Shown here piece after piece: positions 1-5,820 of a stretch of 7,805 nucleotides of DNA. The stretch is from contig SHLN01000125.1 in NCBI GenBank assembly GCA_004283105.1, forward strand, positions 1-7,805, given 5' to 3'. Position numbers and translations under genes: made by a program. Source of the stretch: Acidimicrobiia bacterium. GTDB taxonomy: Bacteria; Actinomycetota; Acidimicrobiia; Spongiisociales; SHLN01. The notes beneath the pieces were generated by a model. The model was not told where the DNA came from. It made no database searches and saw nothing but the letters and a program-made list of their open reading frames with translations. The first letter of the stretch is position 1. Each line of letters starts with the position of its first letter.

Positions 1-229
1 GGGTGGAGGTGGTGGTCGAAGTCGAAGTCGATGTTGCTGGGGTGGTGGTCGAAGTCGAAGTCGATGTTGCTGGGGTGGAGGTCGATGTCGATGTCGATGT
101 CGATGTGGGAACGGTGGGAGTGGTGGCAACGTCTGCCGGCTGGCCGGTGCCGCAGCCGGCCACCACGAGTGCACATCCGACGGCCATCAGCCACCGAGGA
201 GGAGGCAGGGAGCGGCGCCTCGGGACCAT
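1..229 (-). CDS. Lipoprotein with Thr/Ser-rich repetitive linker (3' part beyond window)
   Basis: Read leftward from ATG at 229, this frame stays open to the window edge (76 codons visible). The N-terminus is a clear lipoprotein signal: basic start (MVPRRRS), hydrophobic core at residues 13-25, and the lipobox V23-A24-G25-C26, so Cys26 should be lipidated and the protein anchored on the outer face of the membrane. From about residue 38 the chain is almost entirely Thr and Ser with spaced Pro-Ala, which suggests an extended, possibly glycosylated linker that holds a folded domain away from the membrane; that domain is outside the window. The start lies 5 bases after the amidase stop, so co-transcription is likely. 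The only Shine-Dalgarno-like element is a GGAG about 11 bases upstream, inside the amidase gene. The function cannot be assigned from this part. The signal peptide is convincing; the product name is only a class. Confidence 0.8.
   Translation of the reverse strand, partial: MVPRRRSLPPPRWLMAVGCALVVAGCGTGQPADVATTPTVPTSTSTSTSTSTPATSTSTSTTTPATSTSTSTTTST
8..106. repeat. 33-bp in-frame tandem repeats with adjacent 6-bp repeats
   Basis: Two near-identical 33-bp units begin at 8 and 41, each opening with ggtggtggtcgaagtcgaag, and a diverged third unit begins at 74. The third unit runs into four to five copies of a 6-bp gatgtc repeat up to about 106. On the coding (minus) strand the 33-bp unit gives an 11-residue Thr/Ser/Pro-Ala unit and the 6-bp unit gives Ser-Thr. 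Both units are multiples of three, so copy-number change would lengthen or shorten the lipoprotein linker without breaking the frame. Confidence 0.85.
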
Positions 230-234
230 TGCGT

Positions 235-1731
235 CTAGAGCTCCGGCCGCTTGTCCCACCACGGCCGGGCGGTCTCGAGCTGCCCCGCCAGGCCGAGGAG
301 CGTCTCTTCCTCGCCGAAGCGGCCGAGGAAGTGGGACCCGATGGGGAGGCCTGCCTCGTTCCAGTGGAGGGGTACAGTCATTGCCGGAAATCCGGTGAAG
401 TTGGCGAGGGGGGTGAACTCCACGTAGTCGACGAGCTGATCGATGAGATCGTCGAGATCGATCGTCTGATCGATCTCTCCGGTTCGTACCGGTGGCGTAC
501 CAAGGGTGGGTGAGAGAAACAGGTCGACCCGGTCGAGGAAGTCGGCCACCTCGTAGGTGATGGCCTGCAGCTTGCCGTAGGCCATGGCTAGCTCGCCGGA
601 GCGAGTGGAGTGGGCCCGCTTGGCGAGTGCCCAGGTAAAGGGCTCGAACGCCGGCTGCCCGGACTTGCGGCCATCCAGGCGGGCGATGAGCCGAATCGCC
701 CGCCAGTCGCCGAGCTTCCGGATCAACCGGCCCGCTAGTTGCTCGTTCGCCTGTTCGAGGATGAGCTGGAACACACTGGCCGGCACCGCCTCCCACAGCA
801 ACAGGAAGGCGGCTGCCATCTGATCGCGGTCGATGGCGGGACGATCCTCAATCACCTCATGTCCCAGTTCCTCACACAGGCGAGCCGTGGAGAGGACCGC
901 CTCTGCAACGTCGGGATGGACCCGGCGGCCGCTGAAGTCGTGGATGGTGTAGGCAATGCGGAGCCGCTCCGGATGGCGGCGGGCAGACTCGGCGAACGAT
1001 CCGGCCGGCGACGGGGCGTGCCACCGATCGCCGCCCTCGGCGCCGTGAACGGCATCCAGCAGGGTGGCGCTGTCCCGGACGCTGCGGCTGATGCACAGCC
1101 CGACCGGCAGGCCATCGGGGCCCGAGAACGGCCGTTGAGGGGTCCGCCCCCGCGTCGGCTTCAGGCCGAAGAGCCCGCACGCAGACGCCGGGATACGAAT
1201 GGATCCGCCCCCGTCGCTGGCATGAGCCATCGGCACCATGCCGGAGGCGACTGCAGCCGCTGCACCACCGCTCGAACCGCCCGGCGAGGCGGCGAGATCC
1301 CACGGGTTGGCGGTCGCTCCGTAGATGGTGGGCTCCGTCGATGGGAGCAAGCCCAGCTCGGGAGTGTTCGTTCGACCCAGGCTTATCAAGCCGGCGGAAC
1401 GGAATCGCTCGACGAGCGCGGAAGTCGCGTCCGCCCGGTAGTCGCGGAAGAACACCGAGCCGAAGGCAACCTGCTCTCCTGCTTCGAACGAGAGGTCTTT
1501 GATGAGGAACGGGACTCCGGCAAACGGGCCGGTGGGGATGGCAGTCGCCTGATTCCTGGCCTTCTCGAAGCCGCGCCGGATCACGGCGTTGATCCGTGGA
1601 TCTCGAGCCTCGATCCGGTGGACGGCTGCTTCAACCAGTTCGCCAGGGTGGACCTCGCGCCGGGCGACGAAGTCGGCCAACCCCACCGCATCGTGCGACT
1701 CGTAGTCGGCGAACGGCTCGAAGGAGGTCAC
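235..1731 (-). CDS. Amidase signature family hydrolase
   Basis: This 498-residue enzyme is a complete member of the amidase signature family, which hydrolyses C-N bonds of amides through a Ser-cisSer-Lys triad. The triad is visible: Lys78 in PFLIKDL, Ser153 in PGGSSGG (the cis-Ser) and Ser177 in DGGGSIRIPA (the nucleophile). The 24-residue spacing between the two serines matches that known for fatty acid amide hydrolase. The signature core runs about 65-200 and ends in GLFGLKPTRGR; the C-terminal ETLLGLAGQLE...RPWWDKRP resembles amidases often annotated as 6-aminohexanoate-cyclic-dimer hydrolase-like. Substrate cannot be told from sequence. It is not a convincing GatA, because no gatB or gatC adjoins. 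No signal peptide is seen, so it is cytoplasmic. The GTG start at 1731 is 19 bases after the PPOX gene and is preceded by TAGGCT exactly six bases upstream, which favours this start and suggests a leaderless transcript. Confidence 0.95.
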   Translation of the reverse strand: MTSFEPFADYESHDAVGLADFVARREVHPGELVEAAVHRIEARDPRINAVIRRGFEKARNQATAIPTGPFAGVPFLIKDLSFEAGEQVAFGSVFFRDYRADATSALVERFRSAGLISLGRTNTPELGLLPSTEPTIYGATANPWDLAASPGGSSGGAAAAVASGMVPMAHASDGGGSIRIPASACGLFGLKPTRGRTPQRPFSGPDGLPVGLCISRSVRDSATLLDAVHGAEGGDRWHAPSPAGSFAESARRHPERLRIAYTIHDFSGRRVHPDVAEAVLSTARLCEELGHEVIEDRPAIDRDQMAAAFLLLWEAVPASVFQLILEQANEQLAGRLIRKLGDWRAIRLIARLDGRKSGQPAFEPFTWALAKRAHSTRSGELAMAYGKLQAITYEVADFLDRVDLFLSPTLGTPPVRTGEIDQTIDLDDLIDQLVDYVEFTPLANFTGFPAMTVPLHWNEAGLPIGSHFLGRFGEEETLLGLAGQLETARPWWDKRPEL

Positions 1732-1737
1732 CTTCTG

Positions 1738-1743
1738 AGCCTA
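1738..1743 (-). promoter_or_regulatory. Putative leaderless -10 box (TAGGCT) of the amidase gene
   Basis: On the minus strand TAGGCT is followed by six bases and then the GTG at 1731. This is the spacing expected if transcription starts on the first base of the start codon, as is common in actinobacteria with TANNNT -10 boxes. It lies in the 19-base gap after the PPOX gene. No clear -35 is seen. Three other genes here have the same arrangement. Confidence 0.4.
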
Positions 1744-1750
1744 GGTGTCC

Positions 1751-2227
1751 TCAGCGCCGGGTTTGCCGTTTGGGGGGCACGCCCGGACTCCAGGACTCCA
1801 TCACCAGTTCATCTCCCTCGACGCGCACGAGCACGGCCTGGGTCGGCTCGATGCGAAAGAGGTCCATCTCATGGGGCGGGGGAGCAGGATGCGGGAGGTC
1901 GGCTGCGAACGCGGCGATAGTCGCGTCATCCGACACTCGCTCCGCGATTCCGTGTATCCGGGCATCCGGCTCTTCGAGATCGAGATCGGTGGGAGCGCTG
2001 TGGAGTTCGAAGCGGGGGTCGCGGTCGAGGTCGGATCCCTTTGCCGAGCCGGGCATCAATCCCAGCCAGGCTTCGCCCTTCCAGAACCACAGCTCAATGC
2101 CACTGAGGCGCGGCGAACCGTCCCGGCGCACCGTGGCCAGCAGACAGTGCTTGTGGTGGGTGAACCGGCTGCGCACCATCCCGGCGAGATCGGGGGCCTC
2201 CTGTTGGAAGTCGGCCCAGCCGCTCAC
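1751..2227 (-). CDS. Pyridoxamine 5'-phosphate oxidase (PPOX) class split-barrel protein
   Basis: This 158-residue protein looks like the small PPOX-class split-barrel proteins of actinobacteria, which bind FMN, F420 or haem as dimers; which cofactor is used here is not clear. The pattern seen is a first strand pair LLATVRRDGSPRLSG (29-43), then a tryptophan-rich strand (ELWFWKGEAWLGL, 45-57), then MPGSAKGSDLDRDPRF (58-73), typical of the family's phosphate-binding and dimer region, and a final strand set LFRIEPTQAVLVRV. The open frame extends further upstream, but that part overlaps the rhodanese coding region in another frame and reads as Arg-rich nonsense. I therefore start at GTG 2227, whose GTGA overlaps the rhodanese TGA. 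That overlap and the lack of a Shine-Dalgarno sequence imply translational coupling. A flavin/F420 reductase acting on a small molecule is the likely role; the substrate is unknown. Confidence 0.87.
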   Translation of the reverse strand: MSGWADFQQEAPDLAGMVRSRFTHHKHCLLATVRRDGSPRLSGIELWFWKGEAWLGLMPGSAKGSDLDRDPRFELHSAPTDLDLEEPDARIHGIAERVSDDATIAAFAADLPHPAPPPHEMDLFRIEPTQAVLVRVEGDELVMESWSPGVPPKRQTRR

Positions 2228-2616
2228 GAGTCCGACTCGACGGGGAGCCCGGCGGCCGCCCACGCGCGGTAGCCGCCCTCCAGATCGCCGGCGTTGGCGA
2301 ATCCCATCTCGATGAGATTGGCGGCGGCGAGGCTGGACGAAAACCCGTCGTTGCATACGAGTATCAGGGTTGCCTCCCGGCTCGTCAGTCGTTCGTCCCG
2401 TGACGGCGATGCGGGGTCCACCCGCCAGGGAAGCACCGACAACGCAATCGGGAGCGAGTCCGGGATCGAGCCCTCAGCCGTGCGGTCGGAGCCGCAGCGC
2501 AGGTCGAGGATGATCGCTCCCTCCGACTGGGCCTGGAGAGCCTGTGCCGGTGAATGGCGATGAATCCGGACGCGGGCGGCGTCGAGCAGGTCCTGAGCTG
2601 ATAGTGGTCTCCCCAT
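2224..2616 (-). CDS. Single-domain rhodanese-like protein
   Basis: This 130-residue protein is one rhodanese domain, a fold that carries sulfur as a persulfide on a loop cysteine. The landmarks are IILDLRCGSDRTAEGSIP (domain start), a VLPWRVDP segment, the active-site loop LVCNDGFSSSLAA with the catalytic Cys (residue 88 from the chosen start), and the closing DLEGGYRAWAAAGLPV. The loop lacks the basic residue common in thiosulfate sulfurtransferases, but this C-x-x-G-[FY]-[ST]-S-S-L-A-A form with a preceding xxWRxDP is, from memory, a familiar actinobacterial subgroup, so it is probably functional. The physiological sulfur donor and acceptor are unknown. A GTG at 2619 directly precedes the ATG at 2616; I prefer ATG because TAGGGT sits exactly six bases before it. 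It is the first gene of a leftward group with the PPOX-class protein and amidase, and diverges from the EF-G-like gene. Confidence 0.92.
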   Translation of the reverse strand: MGRPLSAQDLLDAARVRIHRHSPAQALQAQSEGAIILDLRCGSDRTAEGSIPDSLPIALSVLPWRVDPASPSRDERLTSREATLILVCNDGFSSSLAAANLIEMGFANAGDLEGGYRAWAAAGLPVESDS

Positions 2617-2622
2617 CACCCC

Positions 2623-2628
2623 ACCCTA
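2623..2628 (-). promoter_or_regulatory. Putative leaderless -10 box (TAGGGT) of the rhodanese operon
   Basis: On the minus strand TAGGGT, then six bases, then ATG at 2616. This places the expected transcript start on the A of the start codon and agrees with the lack of a good Shine-Dalgarno sequence. No convincing -35 hexamer is seen at 16-18 bases upstream. Confidence 0.45.
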
Positions 2629-2664
2629 TTCGACGACGCCGGTGGCGGCACTCAGTCGCTTGCC

Positions 2665-2670
2665 TAAAGT
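2665..2670 (+). promoter_or_regulatory. Possible -10 box (TAAAGT) of the EF-G-like gene
   Basis: TAAAGT matches the TANNNT -10 form and would start a transcript near 2677, giving a leader of about 27 bases that contains the ribosome binding site. The -35 region is unremarkable. The 2617-2703 region is shared with the divergent rhodanese promoter, so the two may be co-regulated. Confidence 0.35.
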
Positions 2671-2690
2671 GGGGAAAACCGAGCTAACTG

Positions 2691-2696
2691 AGGAGG
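2691..2696 (+). promoter_or_regulatory. Strong Shine-Dalgarno AGGAGG before the GTG start at 2704
   Basis: AGGAGG ends seven bases before GTG at 2704, an ideal spacing. It fixes the EF-G-like start at a GTG codon and shows that this gene is translated with a leader, unlike several minus-strand neighbours. Confidence 0.85.
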
Positions 2697-2703
2697 CCAA
2701 GGC

Positions 2704-4758
2704 GTGGAACCCGATCGGATCCGCAATGTCGTACTAGTCGGGCACAGCGGGTCCGGGAAGACCTCGATTGCCGAAGCGCTCATGTACGCGGCGGGCGTCA
2801 CCACCCGCCTCGGCACTGTCGCCGACGGCAACACCGTCACCGACTATGAGCCCGAAGAAGTTGATCGTCAGAGCTCGATCAACCTGGCCGTCGCCCCTAT
2901 CGACTGGCACGGCTACAAGATCAACGTCATCGACACGCCGGGCTATTCAGACTTCATCGGCGAAGTGCGCTCGGCGCTGCGGGCCGCCGACCTGGCGTTA
3001 TTCGTTGTCTCCGGTACCGACGGAGTCGAGGTGCAGACGGAGCTCATCTGGAAGCTGGCCGTAGAAGAGGGCATTGCCCGTGCCTTCTTCATCAACAAGC
3101 TCGACCGCGAGCGCGCCAGCTACACCAGGGTCTTGGCCGAGCTGAAGGAAGCCTTCGGCACCGGAGTAGCCCCGGTCGAGATGCCGGTTGGCTCGGAGGC
3201 GGACCTGCGCGGTGTCGCCGGCATCGTGACCGAGCACGCCTTCATGTACGAGCCGGGCAAGTGGGAGGGGAAGGAGGTCGAGCCCCCCGAGGACATCCGG
3301 CACGAAATCGAAGAGGTCCACACGTCGCTTGTCGAGGCGGTCGTCGAGAACGACGAGGAGTTGCTCGAGGCGTATTTCGAGGGCACCATGCCGACACAGG
3401 AGCAACTGGTGGAAGGGCTTCGCCACGGGATCGCCGACCGATCCATCTATCCGGTCCTCTGCGGGTCGGCCACCACCCTGGTGGGAATCGACCGCCTGGC
3501 CGATCTCATCATCCGCGATGGGCCCTCGCCGCTCGACCGGCCGATGCCGCCCATTCACGGAGAAGACGAGTTCACCTGCAACCCGAACGGCCCGGTCGAG
3601 GCGTATGTCTTCAAGACGATTTCCGATCCGTACCTGGGTCGAATCTCGCTGTTCAGATTGTTCTCTGGAACGATCAAGGCCGACGATGTGCTCGGCAATC
3701 CCCGGGTGGGAGCCAATGGCAAACTCCACAACCTGTTCTTCATGCATGGGAAGGAACACGACGACACGAGTGAGGTGTCCTGTGGGGACATCGCTGCGGT
3801 CGCCAAGCTCGAAACGGTGCTGTCCGGCGACACGCTTCGGGCGCCCGGCTCGGACGTTGTCATCGACCCGGTGGAGCTCCCATCGCCCAACATGTGGCTG
3901 GCGGTGGAACCAAAGACGACCCACGACGAGGAGAAGCTGTCGACGGCACTGGCGAAAGCGGCCGAAGAAGACACGGCGCTGACGCTGGAGCGTCGCCTCG
4001 AGACGAACCAGACGGTGCTGGCCGGCCAGGGCGACATTCATCTCGAGATGGCGCTCGCCCGCATGGCGCGCAAGTTCGGGGTGGAGGTGACCACCGAGGT
4101 GCCCAAGGTTCCGTACCGCGAGTCGATCCGCGGCCGCGCCGACGTCGAAGGCAAGCACAAGAAACAGTCCGGAGGGCGCGGGCAGTTCGGTGTCGCCTTC
4201 GTGAAGTTCGAGCCGCTGCCCGACGGGGACTATGAGTTTGTCGACGCCATCAAAGGCGGCTCGATTCCCAAGGCACTCATCCCGGCCGTCGATCGCGGCA
4301 TCCAGACGGCTCTCCAGCGAGGGTTCGTGGCCGGGTATCCCGTGGTTGGGGTGCGGGCTACGGCCTACGACGGGAAATTCCATTCAGTCGACTCCGATGA
4401 GATGTCGTTCCGTATGGCCGGCATCCAGGCCGTCAGGGCAGCCGCCAAGGACGTACAGCCAATCTTGCTCGAGCCGTACGTGACGCTGAAGGTCACGGCA
4501 CCCGAGGCGTACATGGGCGACATCATCGGCGACCTGAACTCCAAACGCGGACGGGTCGGCGGAATGGACGCCATCGGGCGCATGCGGGTCGTGACCGGTG
4601 ACGTGCCGCTCGCCGAGGTGCAGCGATACACGATCGACCTTCGATCGATCACCGGCGGGAGGGGAGCGTTCGAGCTCGAGTTCTCCCACTACGAGGAGAT
4701 GCCGCCGCAGGAAGCACAAAAGGTGATCGCCGCCTATCAAGCGGAGAAGGACGGCTAG
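2704..4758 (+). CDS. EF-G-like translational GTPase (EF-G2/FusA2 type)
   Basis: This 684-residue protein has the whole EF-G architecture: G domain (about 1-275) with P-loop GHSGSGKT (13-20), G3 DTPGYSDF (77-84), G4 NKLD (131-134) and G5 CGSA (253-256); domain II (about 295-385); domain III with GQGDIHLEMA (441-450); domain IV with SGGRGQFGV (489-497) and the tip loop HSVDSDEMSF (560-569); domain V from about 590. EF-G moves tRNA and mRNA through the ribosome and, with RRF, recycles it. Two features point to the EF-G2/FusA2-like paralogue group: switch II has Tyr81 where canonical EF-G has the catalytic His of DTPGH, and switch I reads RQSSIN where EF-G has RGITI. The gene is also alone, not next to rpsL, rpsG or tuf. 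From memory, the mycobacterial EF-G2 was reported to bind GTP without GTPase activity. A ribosome-associated, non-canonical role is inferred; tetracycline-protection-type activity cannot be judged. Start: GTG with AGGAGG seven bases upstream. Confidence 0.95.
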   Translation: MEPDRIRNVVLVGHSGSGKTSIAEALMYAAGVTTRLGTVADGNTVTDYEPEEVDRQSSINLAVAPIDWHGYKINVIDTPGYSDFIGEVRSALRAADLALFVVSGTDGVEVQTELIWKLAVEEGIARAFFINKLDRERASYTRVLAELKEAFGTGVAPVEMPVGSEADLRGVAGIVTEHAFMYEPGKWEGKEVEPPEDIRHEIEEVHTSLVEAVVENDEELLEAYFEGTMPTQEQLVEGLRHGIADRSIYPVLCGSATTLVGIDRLADLIIRDGPSPLDRPMPPIHGEDEFTCNPNGPVEAYVFKTISDPYLGRISLFRLFSGTIKADDVLGNPRVGANGKLHNLFFMHGKEHDDTSEVSCGDIAAVAKLETVLSGDTLRAPGSDVVIDPVELPSPNMWLAVEPKTTHDEEKLSTALAKAAEEDTALTLERRLETNQTVLAGQGDIHLEMALARMARKFGVEVTTEVPKVPYRESIRGRADVEGKHKKQSGGRGQFGVAFVKFEPLPDGDYEFVDAIKGGSIPKALIPAVDRGIQTALQRGFVAGYPVVGVRATAYDGKFHSVDSDEMSFRMAGIQAVRAAAKDVQPILLEPYVTLKVTAPEAYMGDIIGDLNSKRGRVGGMDAIGRMRVVTGDVPLAEVQRYTIDLRSITGGRGAFELEFSHYEEMPPQEAQKVIAAYQAEKDG

Positions 4759-4797
4759 CTGCCGAGGGCGGCTGGCTTCGGGTCACCGTTGGGCCCG
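4757..4797 (+). terminator. Weak hairpin pair between converging genes
   Basis: The 50-base gap between the EF-G-like stop and the mscL stop can form two short stems: 4757-4763 with 4767-4773 (7 pairs, one G-T wobble, 3-base loop) and 4779-4784 with 4792-4797 (6 pairs, one wobble, 7-base loop). Neither is followed by a T-run on either strand, so this is at best a U-less terminator as often seen in actinobacteria, and may be chance in GC-rich DNA. Confidence 0.22.
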
Positions 4798-4808
4798 TGC
4801 GCGGTCCG

Positions 4809-5258
4809 TCAGGCGGCCTGTAGTTCCGATGTGCACTGCGGACACCGGGTGGCGTCCCGGTCGACGTGTGATTTGCAGAACGGACAGGGTTTGGTGGTTG
4901 GGGCGGGTGCCGTGTCGCTGCGACGGAGCCGGTTGATCCAGCGTATGAGCAGGAAAAGCACGGCCGCAACGATGAGAAAGCTGATGATCTGGTTGATGAG
5001 CCGCCCGTAGGCCACTACGACAGCGCCGGCCTCTCGGGCGGAGGTCACCGACGCATACGGCCCGGCCGGATCCCCGGACTCGATCACCCAGAAGCGGTCG
5101 CCAAAATCGAGGCCGCCCGCCACCGACCCAACAATGGGCGTGATGATGTCGCTCACGACTGAGTTCACGACCGACGTGAACGCCGCGCCGATCATGATGC
5201 CGACGGCCATATCGACAACGTTTCCCTTTATGGCGAATTCACGGAATTCGTTGAACAT
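4809..5258 (-). CDS. mscL: Large-conductance mechanosensitive channel MscL with C-terminal zinc ribbon
   Basis: This 149-residue protein is MscL, the homopentameric inner-membrane channel that opens under high membrane tension to release solutes in hypo-osmotic shock. It shows the N-terminal amphipathic helix FNEFREFAIKGNVVDMAVG (2-20), the glycine/alanine-lined TM1 pore helix (about 14-43, GIMIGAAFTSVVNSVVSDII), a periplasmic loop (about 45-80) and TM2 (about 82-106, ending FLLIRWINRL). Instead of the usual cytoplasmic helical bundle, the tail after a short linker is a zinc ribbon: Cys125-x2-Cys128 and Cys139-x2-Cys142. The frame is open for another 171 codons upstream, but ATG 5258 is the true start: it begins the conserved MFNEF and has a GGAGGGAG ribosome binding site about seven bases before it. 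The upstream 124 bases contain no TA dinucleotide, so there is no recognisable -10; transcription may come from the promoter before the BrkB fragment. Confidence 0.97.
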   Translation of the reverse strand: MFNEFREFAIKGNVVDMAVGIMIGAAFTSVVNSVVSDIITPIVGSVAGGLDFGDRFWVIESGDPAGPYASVTSAREAGAVVVAYGRLINQIISFLIVAAVLFLLIRWINRLRRSDTAPAPTTKPCPFCKSHVDRDATRCPQCTSELQAA

Positions 5259-5382
5259 GTTGTTCTCCCTCCCTCTTCGTGCGGATCTCAGCCTCCCAGA
5301 AACCCTGTCCCCGCCGGTGCCAAGCTCGATCCGGCCCCCGCTGCGCGAGGAGCCTGACGCAACACCACGGCGCCTTGGCCAC

Positions 5383-5778
5383 TCACCCGACGATTGATCT
5401 GAGTTGGCCATCGATGAACGAACGCACCTCAGCGGGAGCTGCGTCCTCCAGACTCTCCACCAGAGCGGCGGCGTCGGCCGGATCGGCCACCAGGCCGTAC
5501 AGGGACACCGTGGCGATGAGTCCCGGGACGAGGGCCAGGATGCCGTAGTAGGCGAGGCCTGCCGACAAGAAAGGGACGTTCTCGTCCTTGATGCGGGCCC
5601 GGAGCTCACCGAGCTCGCGGCGCCATGAGAACGGTTCGCCCGGGGCCGGGTCCCCGTCATCCGGCATGCGACTGGTCGGACGGAGCGCGTCGACCGCTGC
5701 CCGGACGACGGCGACCCCGCCAATGGCAAATACGCGTTTGAGGCGGGCGCCCAATCCGCCATGTGGTTCACGAGTCAC
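5383..5778 (-). CDS. N-terminal fragment of YihY/BrkB family membrane protein (probable decayed gene)
   Basis: The 131-residue frame reads like the first third of a YihY/virulence-factor-BrkB family inner-membrane protein: WRRELGELRARIKDENVPF followed by the first membrane helix SAGLAYYGILALVPGLIATV (72-91), YGLVADP and a QLRSIVG segment. Family members are usually near 300 residues with about six membrane helices, so roughly 60% is missing. The stop TGA (5383-5385) overlaps a GTG in another frame that reads SGQGA, a plausible continuation of the family pattern, and runs 32 codons to a stop at 5288 without the expected helices. A frameshift followed by loss of the 3' part fits best. The start and promoter box look intact: TACAGT, six bases, GTG 5778. 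YihY/BrkB proteins have no firmly established biochemical role. It could still be made as a small one-helix protein or serve as a leader for mscL. I keep it as a CDS because the frame itself is intact. Confidence 0.72.
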   Translation of the reverse strand: MTREPHGGLGARLKRVFAIGGVAVVRAAVDALRPTSRMPDDGDPAPGEPFSWRRELGELRARIKDENVPFLSAGLAYYGILALVPGLIATVSLYGLVADPADAAALVESLEDAAPAEVRSFIDGQLRSIVG

Positions 5779-5784
5779 CGCCGG

Positions 5785-5790
5785 ACTGTA
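5785..5790 (-). promoter_or_regulatory. Putative leaderless -10 box (TACAGT) before the BrkB fragment and mscL
   Basis: TACAGT on the minus strand lies exactly six bases before the GTG at 5778. It may also drive mscL, because the region just upstream of mscL has no TANNNT box. No good -35 is apparent. Confidence 0.42.
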
Positions 5791-5820
5791 CCTTTTGCTA
5801 GGTCACTGAGCCCGAACCGC

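Noticed and set aside
1..110. Short repeats at the left edge as a CRISPR array
   Set aside because: Units abut without variable spacers, and the period is a multiple of three within an open reading frame; it is a protein-coding tandem repeat.
438..475. Six GATC sites in 38 bases, resembling a methylation or SeqA-type cluster
   Set aside because: It lies inside the amidase gene, where it encodes an Asp/Ile/Leu-rich stretch (IDQTIDLDDLIDQ) with common GC-rich codons; coding explains it.
235..1731. Amidase as GatA of the tRNA amidotransferase
   Set aside because: No gatB or gatC nearby, and the C-terminal ending resembles stand-alone amidases (QLE...RPWWDKRP).
739..1920. 393-codon open frame on the plus strand
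   Set aside because: It lies antisense to the amidase with its complete catalytic triad, its product is Arg/Gly-rich with no family resemblance, and it has no ribosome binding site; a shadow frame of GC-rich DNA.
2228..2356. Extension of the PPOX-class protein upstream to ATG 2356
   Set aside because: The added 43 residues are Arg-rich and overlap the conserved end of the rhodanese domain in another frame; the GTG at 2227 with GTGA overlap is a better start.
2998..4383. 461-codon open frame on the minus strand
   Set aside because: It is antisense to the EF-G-like gene and mirrors its codons; His/Arg/Val-rich with no domain pattern.
5235..5250. Two close GAATTC sites as a short direct repeat
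   Set aside because: They encode the repeated Glu-Phe of the conserved MscL N-terminal helix (EFREFA).
5259..5771. N-terminal extension of MscL to a 320-residue protein
   Set aside because: The extra 171 residues are Arg/Ser-rich, overlap the BrkB-like frame, and the ATG at 5258 has its own strong ribosome binding site and begins the conserved MFNEF.
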